Below are positions 1-6,722 of a stretch of DNA of 7,408 nucleotides, piece after piece. Under the pieces are notes generated by a model. That model was not told the DNA's origin. It did no database searches and worked only from the letters and a program-made list of their open reading frames with translations. Position 1 is the first letter of the stretch, and each line of letters starts with the position of its first letter. The DNA lies in the NCBI GenBank assembly GCA_003452695.1, contig DMNP01000101.1, positions 944 through 8,351 of the forward strand. Direction: 5' to 3'. Position numbers and translations under genes: made by a program. Source of the stretch: Eggerthellaceae bacterium. GTDB lineage: Bacteria > Actinomycetota > Coriobacteriia > Coriobacteriales > Eggerthellaceae.

Positions 1-343
1 CGTCGGCCCCCACCTCGTCTTCGTCGTCTGCCGCCCCGCCGTCGACCGCATCTTGCGAATAGGCGCCTTCCACCAGGAAGTACCCTTCTATATCGCCCTG
101 GAAATCGCAGTGCACGTCTTCCAGGCAGCGCGCGCAGGCGCTCGTGGCGCGCCCCTGTGCAGTGCCCGCCACCAGAAGCGCCGAGCCGGTGTTGGTCACG
201 TCCACCGACCACGCCACCGGAGCTTCGAAGGCGTAGTCGTCCGGGCCGATCGCCAACACGTCGACATCGGCCGTTCCTTCAAAATGAGAGCTCTCCGCCA
301 GCGCGAAGAGCTCGGATGGCACTTTTATGCGCGTATCTGCCAC
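1..343 (-). CDS. DUF177 (YceD-type) protein, N-terminal part (3' end outside window)
   Basis: The first 114 residues are visible and the gene runs off base 1. The family hallmark CxRCL appears as CARCLEDVHCDF (70-81, Cys70, Cys73 and Cys79), followed by an acidic segment (DDEDE, 106-110) typical of DUF177 before its second Cys pair, which would be beyond the window. DUF177/YceD proteins are encoded next to rpmF (ribosomal protein L32) and are linked to ribosome or rRNA metabolism; the exact role is not settled. The start is read as GTG at 343-341, giving MADTRIKVPSELFALAESS. It lies 2 nt after the TAA of the SepIVA-like gene and has no clear Shine-Dalgarno, so translation is probably coupled to the upstream gene. 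rpmF is expected next (inference). Confidence 0.82.
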   Translation of the reverse strand, partial: MADTRIKVPSELFALAESSHFEGTADVDVLAIGPDDYAFEAPVAWSVDVTNTGSALLVAGTAQGRATSACARCLEDVHCDFQGDIEGYFLVEGAYSQDAVDGGAADDEDEVGAD

Positions 344-345
344 GA

Positions 346-819
346 TTAGTGGTTCATGGTCGTGGCGTTCAGGCGGTCGCGGCAGCGGCGCACGTTGTTC
401 AGCAACGTGTCCAGGCTCTGCTCTACATGGCCGAACACCTCGTCGGCGTAATCTTCAGCACCGGCGCGCGTCTGGCGCTCCAGCTCGCGGGCGTCGGCCA
501 GAATCTGGTCGGCCTGCTGCTGCGAGATGCGCACGATTTCCTGTTCGCTGGCGATAGTCATGGCCTGGGCGCGCGCGTCTTCCACCAAGCGGTTGGCTTC
601 CGCATCGGCATCGTCGAGCAACGCTTGGCGCTCGCGCACGATCTGACGCGACTGAGCGAACTCGCTCGGGAACGTGTCGCGAATCTCGTCCATAATCTCG
701 AATGCGGCGGATATGTCGACCTGACGCAGATTGTTGTTCCTGCCGAATCCAACCGGCTTGGCATCTTCAAGTAGTATGGATAGCTCTTCGAGCAGCCCCA
801 ACACGCCTGTTTCGTCCAT
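346..819 (-). CDS. SepIVA/DivIVA-like coiled-coil protein (septation-associated)
   Basis: This soluble 157-aa protein has no signal peptide or membrane segment. A short N-terminal segment (1-22) resembles the leader of actinobacterial SepIVA. It is followed by LRQVDISAAFEIMDEIRDTFPSEF (31-54), then a long charged helix rich in Ala, Glu, Gln and Arg (about 55-150), including DADAEANRLVEDARAQA (70-86) and QQADQILADARELE (101-114), a pattern typical of coiled coils of the DivIVA/SepIVA type. In mycobacteria SepIVA (Rv2927c) is involved in division and envelope growth, and its gene neighbours a DUF177 gene (Rv2926c) as here, which supports the assignment. Weak similarity to ATP synthase b/E stalk subunits is expected from any such helix and is a less likely identity. 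coaD, often found upstream in other genomes, is absent; an XdhC-like gene lies there instead. The gene has its own promoter, and its start is set by GGAAGG 6 nt upstream. Confidence 0.75.
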   Translation of the reverse strand: MDETGVLGLLEELSILLEDAKPVGFGRNNNLRQVDISAAFEIMDEIRDTFPSEFAQSRQIVRERQALLDDADAEANRLVEDARAQAMTIASEQEIVRISQQQADQILADARELERQTRAGAEDYADEVFGHVEQSLDTLLNNVRRCRDRLNATTMNH

Positions 820-823
820 GATG

Positions 824-831
824 TTCCTTCC
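824..831 (-). promoter_or_regulatory. Ribosome-binding site of the SepIVA-like gene
   Basis: GGAAGGAA on the minus strand, whose GGAAGG core lies 6 nt before the ATG at 819, fixes the start of the coiled-coil protein. Confidence 0.6.
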
Positions 832-885
832 GTTACGCCGTCCGTTCTGCTTTTACCGTATGTTCAGACGGTTGCAATCGAACAA

Positions 886-914
886 ATTTTAACAGTTTTG
901 CTACAGCCATACAA
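886..914 (-). promoter_or_regulatory. Extended -10 promoter for the SepIVA-like/DUF177 unit
   Basis: On the minus strand a -35 TTGTAT (914-909) is followed by a 17-bp spacer and a -10 TAAAAT (891-886). A TG one base before the -10 (894-893) makes it an extended -10 element. The region is AT-rich against a GC-rich background and lies within the 185-bp gap after the XdhC-like gene. Transcription should start near base 879, leaving a leader of about 60 nt to the ATG at 819. The rest of the gap (820-1004) shows no gene and no strong terminator. The start point is inferred from spacing only. Confidence 0.6.
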
Positions 915-1004
915 ATGCAAAATCGCCATCGTAATACACGAATGCGAAGCCAGAGTTTCAGTTCACAAGCCCCTCTGAATATCGGTGCCAGGTACCCGTA
1001 TTCA

Positions 1005-1994
1005 TTAGCGGCCGAGGGCTTGGTCGTGGCGATCGCGGGCTTCCTGGGAATAGCGCTGGCGGTAGCGCACGTCCACGAGTTCCGCGATGATGGCGATGGC
1101 CAGCTCGGCGGGCGTCTTGGCGCCGAACTTCAGTCCTATGGGACGCTTCACGCTGTCCCACTGCTCCTCGGTCGCGCCTGCGGCGATGACCAGGTCGTGC
1201 ACGCGGTTGTTCTTGCCGGCGCAGCCCATCATGCCCACGTAGTGCACGCCTTGCCCGAGCGCCCAGATGCAGCTGTTGGGATCGAACATGTGCCCGCGGG
1301 TGAGCACGCACACGTAGTCGGCGGGATCGGCCTCGCAGTTCACCAGCTCGCCGAAATCGCCGCCGTCGAACAGGATGCGCTCGGCTTGCGGGAAGCGGGC
1401 CTCGTTCAGGTACGCCTCGTCGTAGTCCACGACCGTTACCGTGAAGCCCACGTGGGCCGCGAGCGGAGCGAGCTCGCTGGCCACGTCGGACGCCCCGAGC
1501 AGCCACACGCGCACGGGATCGAACAGCGGCACGCTTGCCCAGATAAGACCGTCGAACTGCTCGTTGTGCATCGAAGGCCCGCGCGTCACGTCCTTCATCT
1601 GGAAGAGGTCGCGTGCGGACGGCTCGCGCGAGGCCACTATCTCCTTGGCGTCGTTGCAGAAGAACACGAGCGGGTCTCCGTCGGCCGAACCGACATCGCC
1701 GTATTTCTTGGTAACCTCGTTGTCCACGTTGGCCATGGCCGCCTGGGGGTCGTACACCACCTTGAAGCCAATCCAGGCCAAATCGCCCTCGTCGATTGCG
1801 CGCAGGGCGCGCTCGAAAGTGGGGATGTCGTCCGCCGTCAGGCTCTTTGCAATCTCGGCCAGGCTCTCCGGGCTCAAATGCTCGTTGCCCGCCGTGGCCT
1901 CCTGGCTGAAAGCGGGCACCTCTTCCACGCCGATGGCCGGCACGCGGCCGGCCTTCAAATCTGCGATGACCTTCTCGATGGTCGCCTTGTTCAT
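1005..1994 (-). CDS. XdhC-like Rossmann-fold protein (possible molybdenum hydroxylase maturation factor)
   Basis: The C-terminal half of this 329-aa protein (about residues 160-310) matches the XdhC Rossmann domain. It has VWLLGASDVASELAPLAAHVGFTVTVVDYD (163-192), FPQAERI (201-207), DYVCVLTRGHMFD (226-238), HYVGMMGCAGKN (251-262) and the signature IGLKFGAKTPAELAIAIIAELV (286-307). XdhC proteins bind molybdenum cofactor, promote its sulfuration and deliver it to xanthine dehydrogenase-type hydroxylases. Here the usual GAGHVA is GASDVA, and the first roughly 135 residues lack the normal XdhC/CoxI N-terminal motifs, so the exact role is uncertain. No hydroxylase subunit is in the window. The ATG at 1994 has AAGGAG (2005-2000) 5 nt upstream; an earlier in-frame start at 2027 has none. 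It begins 57 bp after purN on the same strand, so co-expression with purine synthesis is plausible. The stop is TAA. Confidence 0.8.
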   Translation of the reverse strand: MNKATIEKVIADLKAGRVPAIGVEEVPAFSQEATAGNEHLSPESLAEIAKSLTADDIPTFERALRAIDEGDLAWIGFKVVYDPQAAMANVDNEVTKKYGDVGSADGDPLVFFCNDAKEIVASREPSARDLFQMKDVTRGPSMHNEQFDGLIWASVPLFDPVRVWLLGASDVASELAPLAAHVGFTVTVVDYDEAYLNEARFPQAERILFDGGDFGELVNCEADPADYVCVLTRGHMFDPNSCIWALGQGVHYVGMMGCAGKNNRVHDLVIAAGATEEQWDSVKRPIGLKFGAKTPAELAIAIIAELVDVRYRQRYSQEARDRHDQALGR

Positions 1995-2051
1995 TGCAGC
2001 TCCTTGCTCTGATTGCCGTAGGTTCAACGATGCGCCGTTGCGCCGGTTTCG

Positions 2052-2666
2052 TTATTGGGCGATGCGGACCTTGCCGTCGGGCTGCACGTGCACGCGACCG
2101 TCGGCAAGCCAGCCGAGAACCTGGGGGTAGATTTCGTGCTCGACCTCGTGGATGCGCTCCTCGAGCGTTTCCACCGTATCGGTTTCGCGCACGGGCACGG
2201 CGCGCTGCGCGATGATGGGCCCCTTGTCGTATTCCGCGTTGGCGAAATGCACGGTAACGCCCGTAACCTTCACGCCGGCGTCGAAGGCGTCTTGGATGGC
2301 ATGGGCACCCACGAAGGAGGGCAGCAGGGCCGGATGCAGGTTCACGATGCGGTTGGGGAAGGCGTCCAGTAGCACCCCCGTCACCATGCGCATATAGCCC
2401 GCCATTACCACGTATTCCACGCCCGAAGCCTGCAGGGTGTCGGCTATGAGCTGGTCGGCTGCGCGCGCGTCGGCATATATCTGCTGGTTCAGCACGAGCA
2501 CGGGAATGCCCGCGGCCTTGGCGCGTTCGATGCCGTAGGCATCGGGCCGCGACGACACGACATGCGCCACCTCCACCGGCAGCCCCTCTGCCGCTGCATC
2601 GATTATGGCCTGCAGGTTCGTGCCGCTTCCCGACACGAGCACGCCCACCTTCAACGTTTCCGCCAT
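2052..2666 (-). CDS. purN: Phosphoribosylglycinamide formyltransferase (GAR transformylase)
   Basis: PurN transfers the formyl group of 10-formyltetrahydrofolate to GAR, giving FGAR, two steps before the PurM reaction. The protein is 204 aa, the normal size for the folate-dependent enzyme. The N-terminal phosphate-binding loop is SGSGTNLQAI (12-21), and the folate-site strand is AGYMRM (89-94). The catalytic triad is intact: Asn109 and His111 in NLHPALLPSF, and Asp147 in YDKGPIIAQ. GAH (120-122) and GVTVHF (136-141) also match the family. ATG at 2666 has a strong AAAGGAG (2679-2673) 6 nt upstream and gives the standard N-terminus; the longer open frame reaching 3497 only shadows purM in another frame. 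The stop is TAA at 2054-2052. A short hairpin precedes the ribosome-binding site. Confidence 0.96.
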   Translation of the reverse strand: MAETLKVGVLVSGSGTNLQAIIDAAAEGLPVEVAHVVSSRPDAYGIERAKAAGIPVLVLNQQIYADARAADQLIADTLQASGVEYVVMAGYMRMVTGVLLDAFPNRIVNLHPALLPSFVGAHAIQDAFDAGVKVTGVTVHFANAEYDKGPIIAQRAVPVRETDTVETLEERIHEVEHEIYPQVLGWLADGRVHVQPDGKVRIAQ

Positions 2667-2686
2667 TTCAGGCTCCTTTCGCATTG

Positions 2687-2701
2687 CGGGCATCGTGCCC
2701 G
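2687..2701 (-). other. Intercistronic hairpin between purM and purN
   Basis: The minus strand reads CGGGCA-CGA-TGCCCG, a perfect 6-bp stem with a 3-nt loop. It lies between the purM stop and the purN ribosome-binding site, 7 nt upstream of AAAGGAG. No U-run follows, so it is unlikely to terminate transcription. It could influence mRNA processing or purN translation (inference). A chance stem of this size is quite possible at this GC content. Confidence 0.35.
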
Positions 2702-2710
2702 ATCGTTGCC

Positions 2711-3781
2711 CTATGGGCGCGCGTACTTCACGACGCCGGCGCCGGGCTGCACGGCGCCTATGACGTAGGCGCGCTCGCCCGCCGACTCGGCGGCGGCGAC
2801 TACGGAATCCACCGCATCGGCGTCCACGACGAGCACGAGGCCGATGCCCATGTTGAAGGTCTTCAGCGCCTCGTCTTCGGATAGGTGCGCGGCATCGCAC
2901 GTGTGGCGCACGATGGGGGGCACGGGCCAGCTGCCCAGCTGCACGAGCGCGTCCACCTGGCCGTGCAGCGCGCGGTTCAGGTTCTCGGTTATGCCGCCGC
3001 CCGTTATGTGCGCAAGTGCATGCACCGCTCCGGGGCATGCGGCCATAACGGCCTGCACGGGCTTCACGTAGATGCGCGTGGGCGCGAGCAGCGCCTCGGC
3101 AACGCCCAGCCCTCCCAGCTCGTCGAGCGGCTCGGTAACTTCCGCCAAGGTGCGCCCTTCCAGGCAGACCTTGCGCGCCAGCGAATAGCCGTTGGAATGC
3201 AGGCCGCTCGATGCCAGGCCGACCAGCACGTCGCCCGCGCGCACTTGCGCGGGGTCGAGCATCTTCGGGCGGTCGACCAGGCCCACGCAGAATCCCGACA
3301 GGTCGTAGTCGGACGGGTCCATGACGCCGGGATGCTCGGCCATCTCGCCGCCGATAAGGGCGCATCCCGCCTGGCGACAGCCCTCGCCGATGCCCGCGAC
3401 GATTTCGGACACGGCGCCCGCATCCAGCTTGCCCACGGCAATGTAGTCCAGGAAGAACAGCGGCTCGGCACCGGTTGCCAGGATGTCGTTTGCGCACATG
3501 GCCACCAGGTCGATGCCCACGGTGCCGTGCTTGCCCAGCATCTGGGCGATTTTCAGCTTCGTGCCCACGCCGTCGGTGCCCGACACGAGCAGCGGGTCTT
3601 GCATGTCCTTGGCCGCGGCGATGCTGAACAGCCCGCCGAAGCCGCCGATATCGCCCACGACCTCGGGGCGATAGGTGGAATGCACCGTGTCCTTTATAGC
3701 GTCCACGGCGCGCGCGCCTTCCTGAATGTCCACGCCCGCCTGGGCATAGGTTACCTGTTTTTCGGATTGCGCATCTGTCAT
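2711..3781 (-). CDS. purM: Phosphoribosylformylglycinamidine cyclo-ligase (AIR synthase)
   Basis: PurM catalyses the ATP-dependent closure of FGAM to aminoimidazole ribonucleotide (AIR) in de novo purine synthesis, in the cytoplasm. The protein is 356 aa, the usual family length. Family motifs appear in order: YAQAGVDI (12-19), LVSGTDGVGTKLKIA (65-79), DLVAMCANDILATGAEPLFFLDYIA (91-115), GGEMAEHPGVM (144-154), LASSGLHSNGYSLAR (189-203), AHITGGGITENLNR (257-270) and TFNMGIGLVLVV (308-319). The frame stays open upstream to about 4111 but overlaps srtB. ATG at 3781 is the start that fits the family N-terminus, although its purine-rich site AAAGGGGA ends about 10 nt away, slightly far. A tiny out-of-frame ATG-GCG-TCA-TGA lies between them and overlaps the start. 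purN begins 44 bp after the stop, so the two are almost certainly one transcript. Confidence 0.96.
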   Translation of the reverse strand: MTDAQSEKQVTYAQAGVDIQEGARAVDAIKDTVHSTYRPEVVGDIGGFGGLFSIAAAKDMQDPLLVSGTDGVGTKLKIAQMLGKHGTVGIDLVAMCANDILATGAEPLFFLDYIAVGKLDAGAVSEIVAGIGEGCRQAGCALIGGEMAEHPGVMDPSDYDLSGFCVGLVDRPKMLDPAQVRAGDVLVGLASSGLHSNGYSLARKVCLEGRTLAEVTEPLDELGGLGVAEALLAPTRIYVKPVQAVMAACPGAVHALAHITGGGITENLNRALHGQVDALVQLGSWPVPPIVRHTCDAAHLSEDEALKTFNMGIGLVLVVDADAVDSVVAAAESAGERAYVIGAVQPGAGVVKYARP

Positions 3782-3839
3782 GACGCCATCGTCCCCTTTC
3801 GTCGCGTTGCCGAATGCGTGATGCCGTTGGCCCTCGGCG

Positions 3840-4772
3840 CTATTCGGGAGCCAGGCCGTTGTCGAATCCGACCGTCTGGCCTTCCTCGTTCGTTCCCAGG
3901 CCGATGTTTCCCGAAAGGCCCGATGCCGTGGTGTCTTCCACGTAGCAGAACAGGATGTAGCGGCCCGCAGAATAGTTGTCGCAGGTGGCAAGCGCAAACA
4001 CCTTGCGTATGGATTCCGCCGGGGGCGCATCGCCCACCGCCACCATCGAACGGTCCATCTTGTCCTGGATGTATGCCACCATGTCCTTGCGGCTGGCAAA
4101 GGTGGTTTCAACGATGGGCTCGTCGGCGCCGCAGTGCACGAGCGCGAACGAGCGCAGGCGGTAGTTGCCCCCGGGCGAAAGCACGTACTGCGTGCGGCAT
4201 TCGTCGAAACGCGCCTGGTCGGCCATCTGCGCTATGGACGCGAACATCGACCCGTCGTTCATGTGGTGGCCGTAGATGAACGACACCGGATCGGAGAAGT
4301 CGCGCTTGTTACGGTAGTCCAGGAAGATGGCTCCGTATTCAGCCAGCCAGCCCTGGTTGCCGTCGAAATCGTAGTACAGGTAGTGGTCGTTGTCCTGGCC
4401 CTGCACCACCGGGTAGTTCACCACCGTGTTGGGTATGTAGAGCCAGGCCGCGGTATCGGGGTTGGCCGCGAGCAGCGCATCCCAGTCCACCGTGGCCGAA
4501 AGGCCGTTTTCCAGCTGGGTCGGATTGAAATCCGACGTCTGCGCAATGGCATCGTACTTCTGCTGGCCCTGCAGGTAGCTGAAGGCAATTACGCCGAGCG
4601 CGCCGAGCGAGGCCACGAGCACGATCATGGCGATTACGAACACCGTGAACCACGGGCTGCGCCGGCGCTTGCGCACTTTCTGGTCCGCTTCGTACAGCTC
4701 GCGGGCCTGCGCGGCCGTGATGCCCGTGTCGATTGCGCCCGTATACTCAGTTTGGCCGTCTTGAACTTCCAT
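3840..4772 (-). CDS. srtB: Class B sortase
   Basis: This membrane-anchored cysteine transpeptidase (310 aa) is predicted to cleave a sorting motif in secreted proteins and join them to the cell wall or to one another. The N-terminus is cytoplasmic with a basic stretch (KVRKRRR, 32-38), followed by one membrane helix (about 41-66). The extracellular domain shows class B hallmarks: VDWDALLAANPDTAAWLYIP (95-114), NYPVVQGQDNDHYL (119-132), YGHHM with catalytic His169, and LATCDNYSAGRYILFCYVE with catalytic Cys264 and Arg271. A roughly 30-residue Gly/Asn/Glu-rich tail follows the core. The ATG at 4772 is preferred because GGAGGT (4781-4776) lies 3 nt upstream, a rather close spacing; longer starts would add an improbable Arg/Gly/Ala leader. 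No sorting-signal substrate or pilin is visible nearby, so it looks like an orphan sortase whose substrate is encoded elsewhere. purM starts 58 bp downstream. Confidence 0.92.
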   Translation of the reverse strand: MEVQDGQTEYTGAIDTGITAAQARELYEADQKVRKRRRSPWFTVFVIAMIVLVASLGALGVIAFSYLQGQQKYDAIAQTSDFNPTQLENGLSATVDWDALLAANPDTAAWLYIPNTVVNYPVVQGQDNDHYLYYDFDGNQGWLAEYGAIFLDYRNKRDFSDPVSFIYGHHMNDGSMFASIAQMADQARFDECRTQYVLSPGGNYRLRSFALVHCGADEPIVETTFASRKDMVAYIQDKMDRSMVAVGDAPPAESIRKVFALATCDNYSAGRYILFCYVEDTTASGLSGNIGLGTNEEGQTVGFDNGLAPE

Positions 4773-4821
4773 TCGACCTCCGAACAATGCAGGCAGGCGG
4801 CATGCCCCGCCCCGCCGGCCG

Positions 4822-4840
4822 GCCGCGCTCCCGGCGCGGC
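4822..4840 (-). other. GC-rich hairpin in the pap-srtB gap
   Basis: A perfect 7-bp stem, GCCGCGC/GCGCGGC, encloses a 5-nt loop. It is followed on the minus strand by the self-complementary GGCCGGCC and a run of G. It lies in the 108-bp gap after pap. There is no U-tract downstream, so intrinsic termination is not supported; attenuation or RNA protection is possible. The gap shows no AT-rich promoter-like element. Confidence 0.3.
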
Positions 4841-4880
4841 TGCGGCAGGAACCGGGCAGCGCCACCCGCCCGCTGAAAAA

Positions 4881-6635
4881 CTACTTGTGAAGACGCGCTT
4901 CGAGCGCCTCGTTAATAGCCCGCAGCGCCTGGATTCGCGCATAGTGCTTGTCGTCGCTTTCAAGGACGATCCATGGCGCGAACGTGGTCGACGTCAGGCG
5001 GAACATGTCGTCGACGGCAGACTTGTACTGCGGGTACTTGTCGCGGTTGCGCCAGTCCTCCTCGGTAATCTTCCAGGTCTTGGTGGGATCGGCCTGACGC
5101 GCCTCGAAACGGCGCAGCTGCTCGTCGGGGGTGACATCCACCCAGAACTTCAGCAGGATGGCGCCCCATTGCACGAGCTCGTATTCGAACGCGTTAATCT
5201 CGTCGTAGGCGCGCGACCACTGCTCCGGGCTGGCGAAGCCCTCCACGCGTTCTACGAGCACACGCCCATACCAGCTGCGATCGTAGATGCCCACATGGCC
5301 CGCCCTGGGCAGGCGGATCCAATAGCGCCACAGATGAGGATGCATCAGCTCTGGCTTGGTGGGCGCAGGAGACGGATACACCGTGTAGGCGCGGGCGTCG
5401 ATTGCCTGGCAGATGCGCTTGATGTTGCCGCCCTTGCCTGCGGCATCCCAGCCCTCGTACATGAGCATGAGCGGAACGCGCTTCTGATACATTTCCAGCT
5501 CCAGCTCGTAGAAGCGCCGCTGCTCCATCTTCAGCTGGGCCTTGTATTCCTCTTCGGTTTCGATGCGGGGCTTTTCCACCGTATGGTCTATCTGGGGATA
5601 CCCCGCCATTATGATGTAGTTAGAGCCGCGCGGTGCATATGCGTGCTGCAACGCCGCCTCTTCCTCGGCGGCCTTCAGCACGGCATCGGGATCGTCGACC
5701 TGGCCCTCTGAGGCTCCGCCCGCGGCCACAGCGGCAGCGCGGGCCGAGTTCTCGGCTGCTTTCTGCTTGGCGGCCTCGGCAGCGGCGTCGGGAGCGCTTG
5801 CCAGCTCGTGTTCGATGGCGTCCACCAGCGCTCTGGCCACCTGGACATTTGCCGCACGCCAGTCCTCGCCGTTCACGAGCGTCCATGGCGCGAAAGCGAA
5901 GTTGCTCGTTTCGAGCAGGCGATCGTACATGACATAGGCCTGATCGTAGTACTTAAGCTCCGCGAGCTTCTCGTCGCTGACGCGCCAGGCGGTGTTGGGG
6001 TTGTGACGCAAATGCTTCAGGCGCTTTTTCTGCGCTTCCTTGCTCACGTGAACGAACAGCTTGATTACCACATAGCCGTCGTCCACGAGCATCTGCTCGA
6101 AGTTGTGGGCGATGCGCTGGTAGCTGGCAATGACATCGCCATGGAATTCGCCACGGGCCTTCGAGGCGCCATCTTCCACGAGCGACTTGTGCTTGCCCTT
6201 CTTGGCCAGCTTCTGCACTGCATCGATGCGGTCGTGCGCCAGCTCGGCAATGCCCTGCTCGATTGCAGCCGTGTACCAGCCGCGGTCGAAGAAAGTTATG
6301 GTGCCGCGTTCGCCGAGCGCCGACCAGAACTGCTTCATTACCGGGTCGTAATCGGTTACTCCCCACTTCACGCCCGCGAAGTTCTTCGCGGCGTCGATGT
6401 CCAGCTCCTCGGTAACGTGCACGCTGGTTGCACGCGCGTCCAGCGCGTACATCAAGTCGGAAATGCGGCTGCCCTTGCCGGCGCCGCCCCATCCTTCGAA
6501 CAGCACCACCAGCCCGATTCCTTTGGTACGGGCTTGCTGCTGCAACACGACGAGCTTGTTGATAAGCTCCTTGGCCAAAGGTTTGTATTCCTCTTTGCTC
6601 ATCTTTTCTACGTTGAAATCGACTTGCTCGAGCAT
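4881..6635 (-). CDS. pap: Polyphosphate:AMP phosphotransferase (two-domain PPK2 family)
   Basis: This cytoplasmic enzyme (584 aa) is predicted to transfer phosphate from polyphosphate to AMP, giving ADP. Two PPK2 kinase domains are fused. Domain 1 (about residues 10-275) has the P-loop GWGGAGKG (48-55) and FFDRGWY (115-121). Domain 2 (about 355-580) has GWDAAGKG (395-402), YDRSWYGRVLVERVEG (451-466) and ITEEDWRNRDKY (523-534), the typical active PPK2 set. An Ala/Glu-rich linker (about 276-335) separates them and makes the protein longer than the roughly 475-500 aa of characterised PAPs. Domain 1 has Gly where domain 2 has Asp397, and lacks the GR after DRxWY, so catalysis probably rests on domain 2. 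The ATG at 6635 is chosen because AAAGGA (6646-6641) lies 5 nt upstream; an in-frame GTG at 6680 has no such site. Substrate preference (AMP or ADP) is inferred from the two-domain layout. srtB follows after 108 bp. Confidence 0.92.
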   Translation of the reverse strand: MLEQVDFNVEKMSKEEYKPLAKELINKLVVLQQQARTKGIGLVVLFEGWGGAGKGSRISDLMYALDARATSVHVTEELDIDAAKNFAGVKWGVTDYDPVMKQFWSALGERGTITFFDRGWYTAAIEQGIAELAHDRIDAVQKLAKKGKHKSLVEDGASKARGEFHGDVIASYQRIAHNFEQMLVDDGYVVIKLFVHVSKEAQKKRLKHLRHNPNTAWRVSDEKLAELKYYDQAYVMYDRLLETSNFAFAPWTLVNGEDWRAANVQVARALVDAIEHELASAPDAAAEAAKQKAAENSARAAAVAAGGASEGQVDDPDAVLKAAEEEAALQHAYAPRGSNYIIMAGYPQIDHTVEKPRIETEEEYKAQLKMEQRRFYELELEMYQKRVPLMLMYEGWDAAGKGGNIKRICQAIDARAYTVYPSPAPTKPELMHPHLWRYWIRLPRAGHVGIYDRSWYGRVLVERVEGFASPEQWSRAYDEINAFEYELVQWGAILLKFWVDVTPDEQLRRFEARQADPTKTWKITEEDWRNRDKYPQYKSAVDDMFRLTSTTFAPWIVLESDDKHYARIQALRAINEALEARLHK

Positions 6636-6722
6636 GGTGATCCTTTCGTCGTGTTTCCTTCGCCATGTTCCTTGCTTCACCGCGACGTCCCGACAGGCGA
6701 GCGGCTGCGCACTGCGGGTTTC

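Noticed and set aside
346..819. ATP synthase b-type subunit
   Set aside because: There is no N-terminal membrane helix and no atp gene nearby; neighbourhood and sequence fit SepIVA/DivIVA-like proteins better.
915..2012. Plus-strand open frame (365 codons) opposite the XdhC-like gene
   Set aside because: It is a His/Val/Leu/Gly-biased shadow that starts inside the promoter region of the opposite strand; no family match is apparent.
2667..3497. Upstream extension of the purN frame, giving a 481-codon product
   Set aside because: The extra part is Arg/Gly/Ala-rich and overlaps purM in another frame; the strong AAAGGAG and the family N-terminus place the start at 2666.
3782..4111. Upstream extension of the purM frame
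   Set aside because: It overlaps srtB and has no family similarity; the PurM N-terminus begins normally at 3781.
2885..4279. Plus-strand open frame (464 codons) opposite purM and srtB
   Set aside because: It is antisense to conserved genes, has a His/Arg/Ala-rich translation without motifs, and has no ribosome-binding site.
4773..4880. Rho-independent terminator after pap
   Set aside because: GC-rich stems are present, but no U-tract follows on the minus strand; the only T-run lies right after the stop codon, before the stems.
4134..5711. Long plus-strand open frame (525 codons) opposite srtB and pap
   Set aside because: It lies antisense to two genes with clear catalytic motifs, shows no recognisable domain, and is explained by high-GC codon bias removing stops on the opposite strand.
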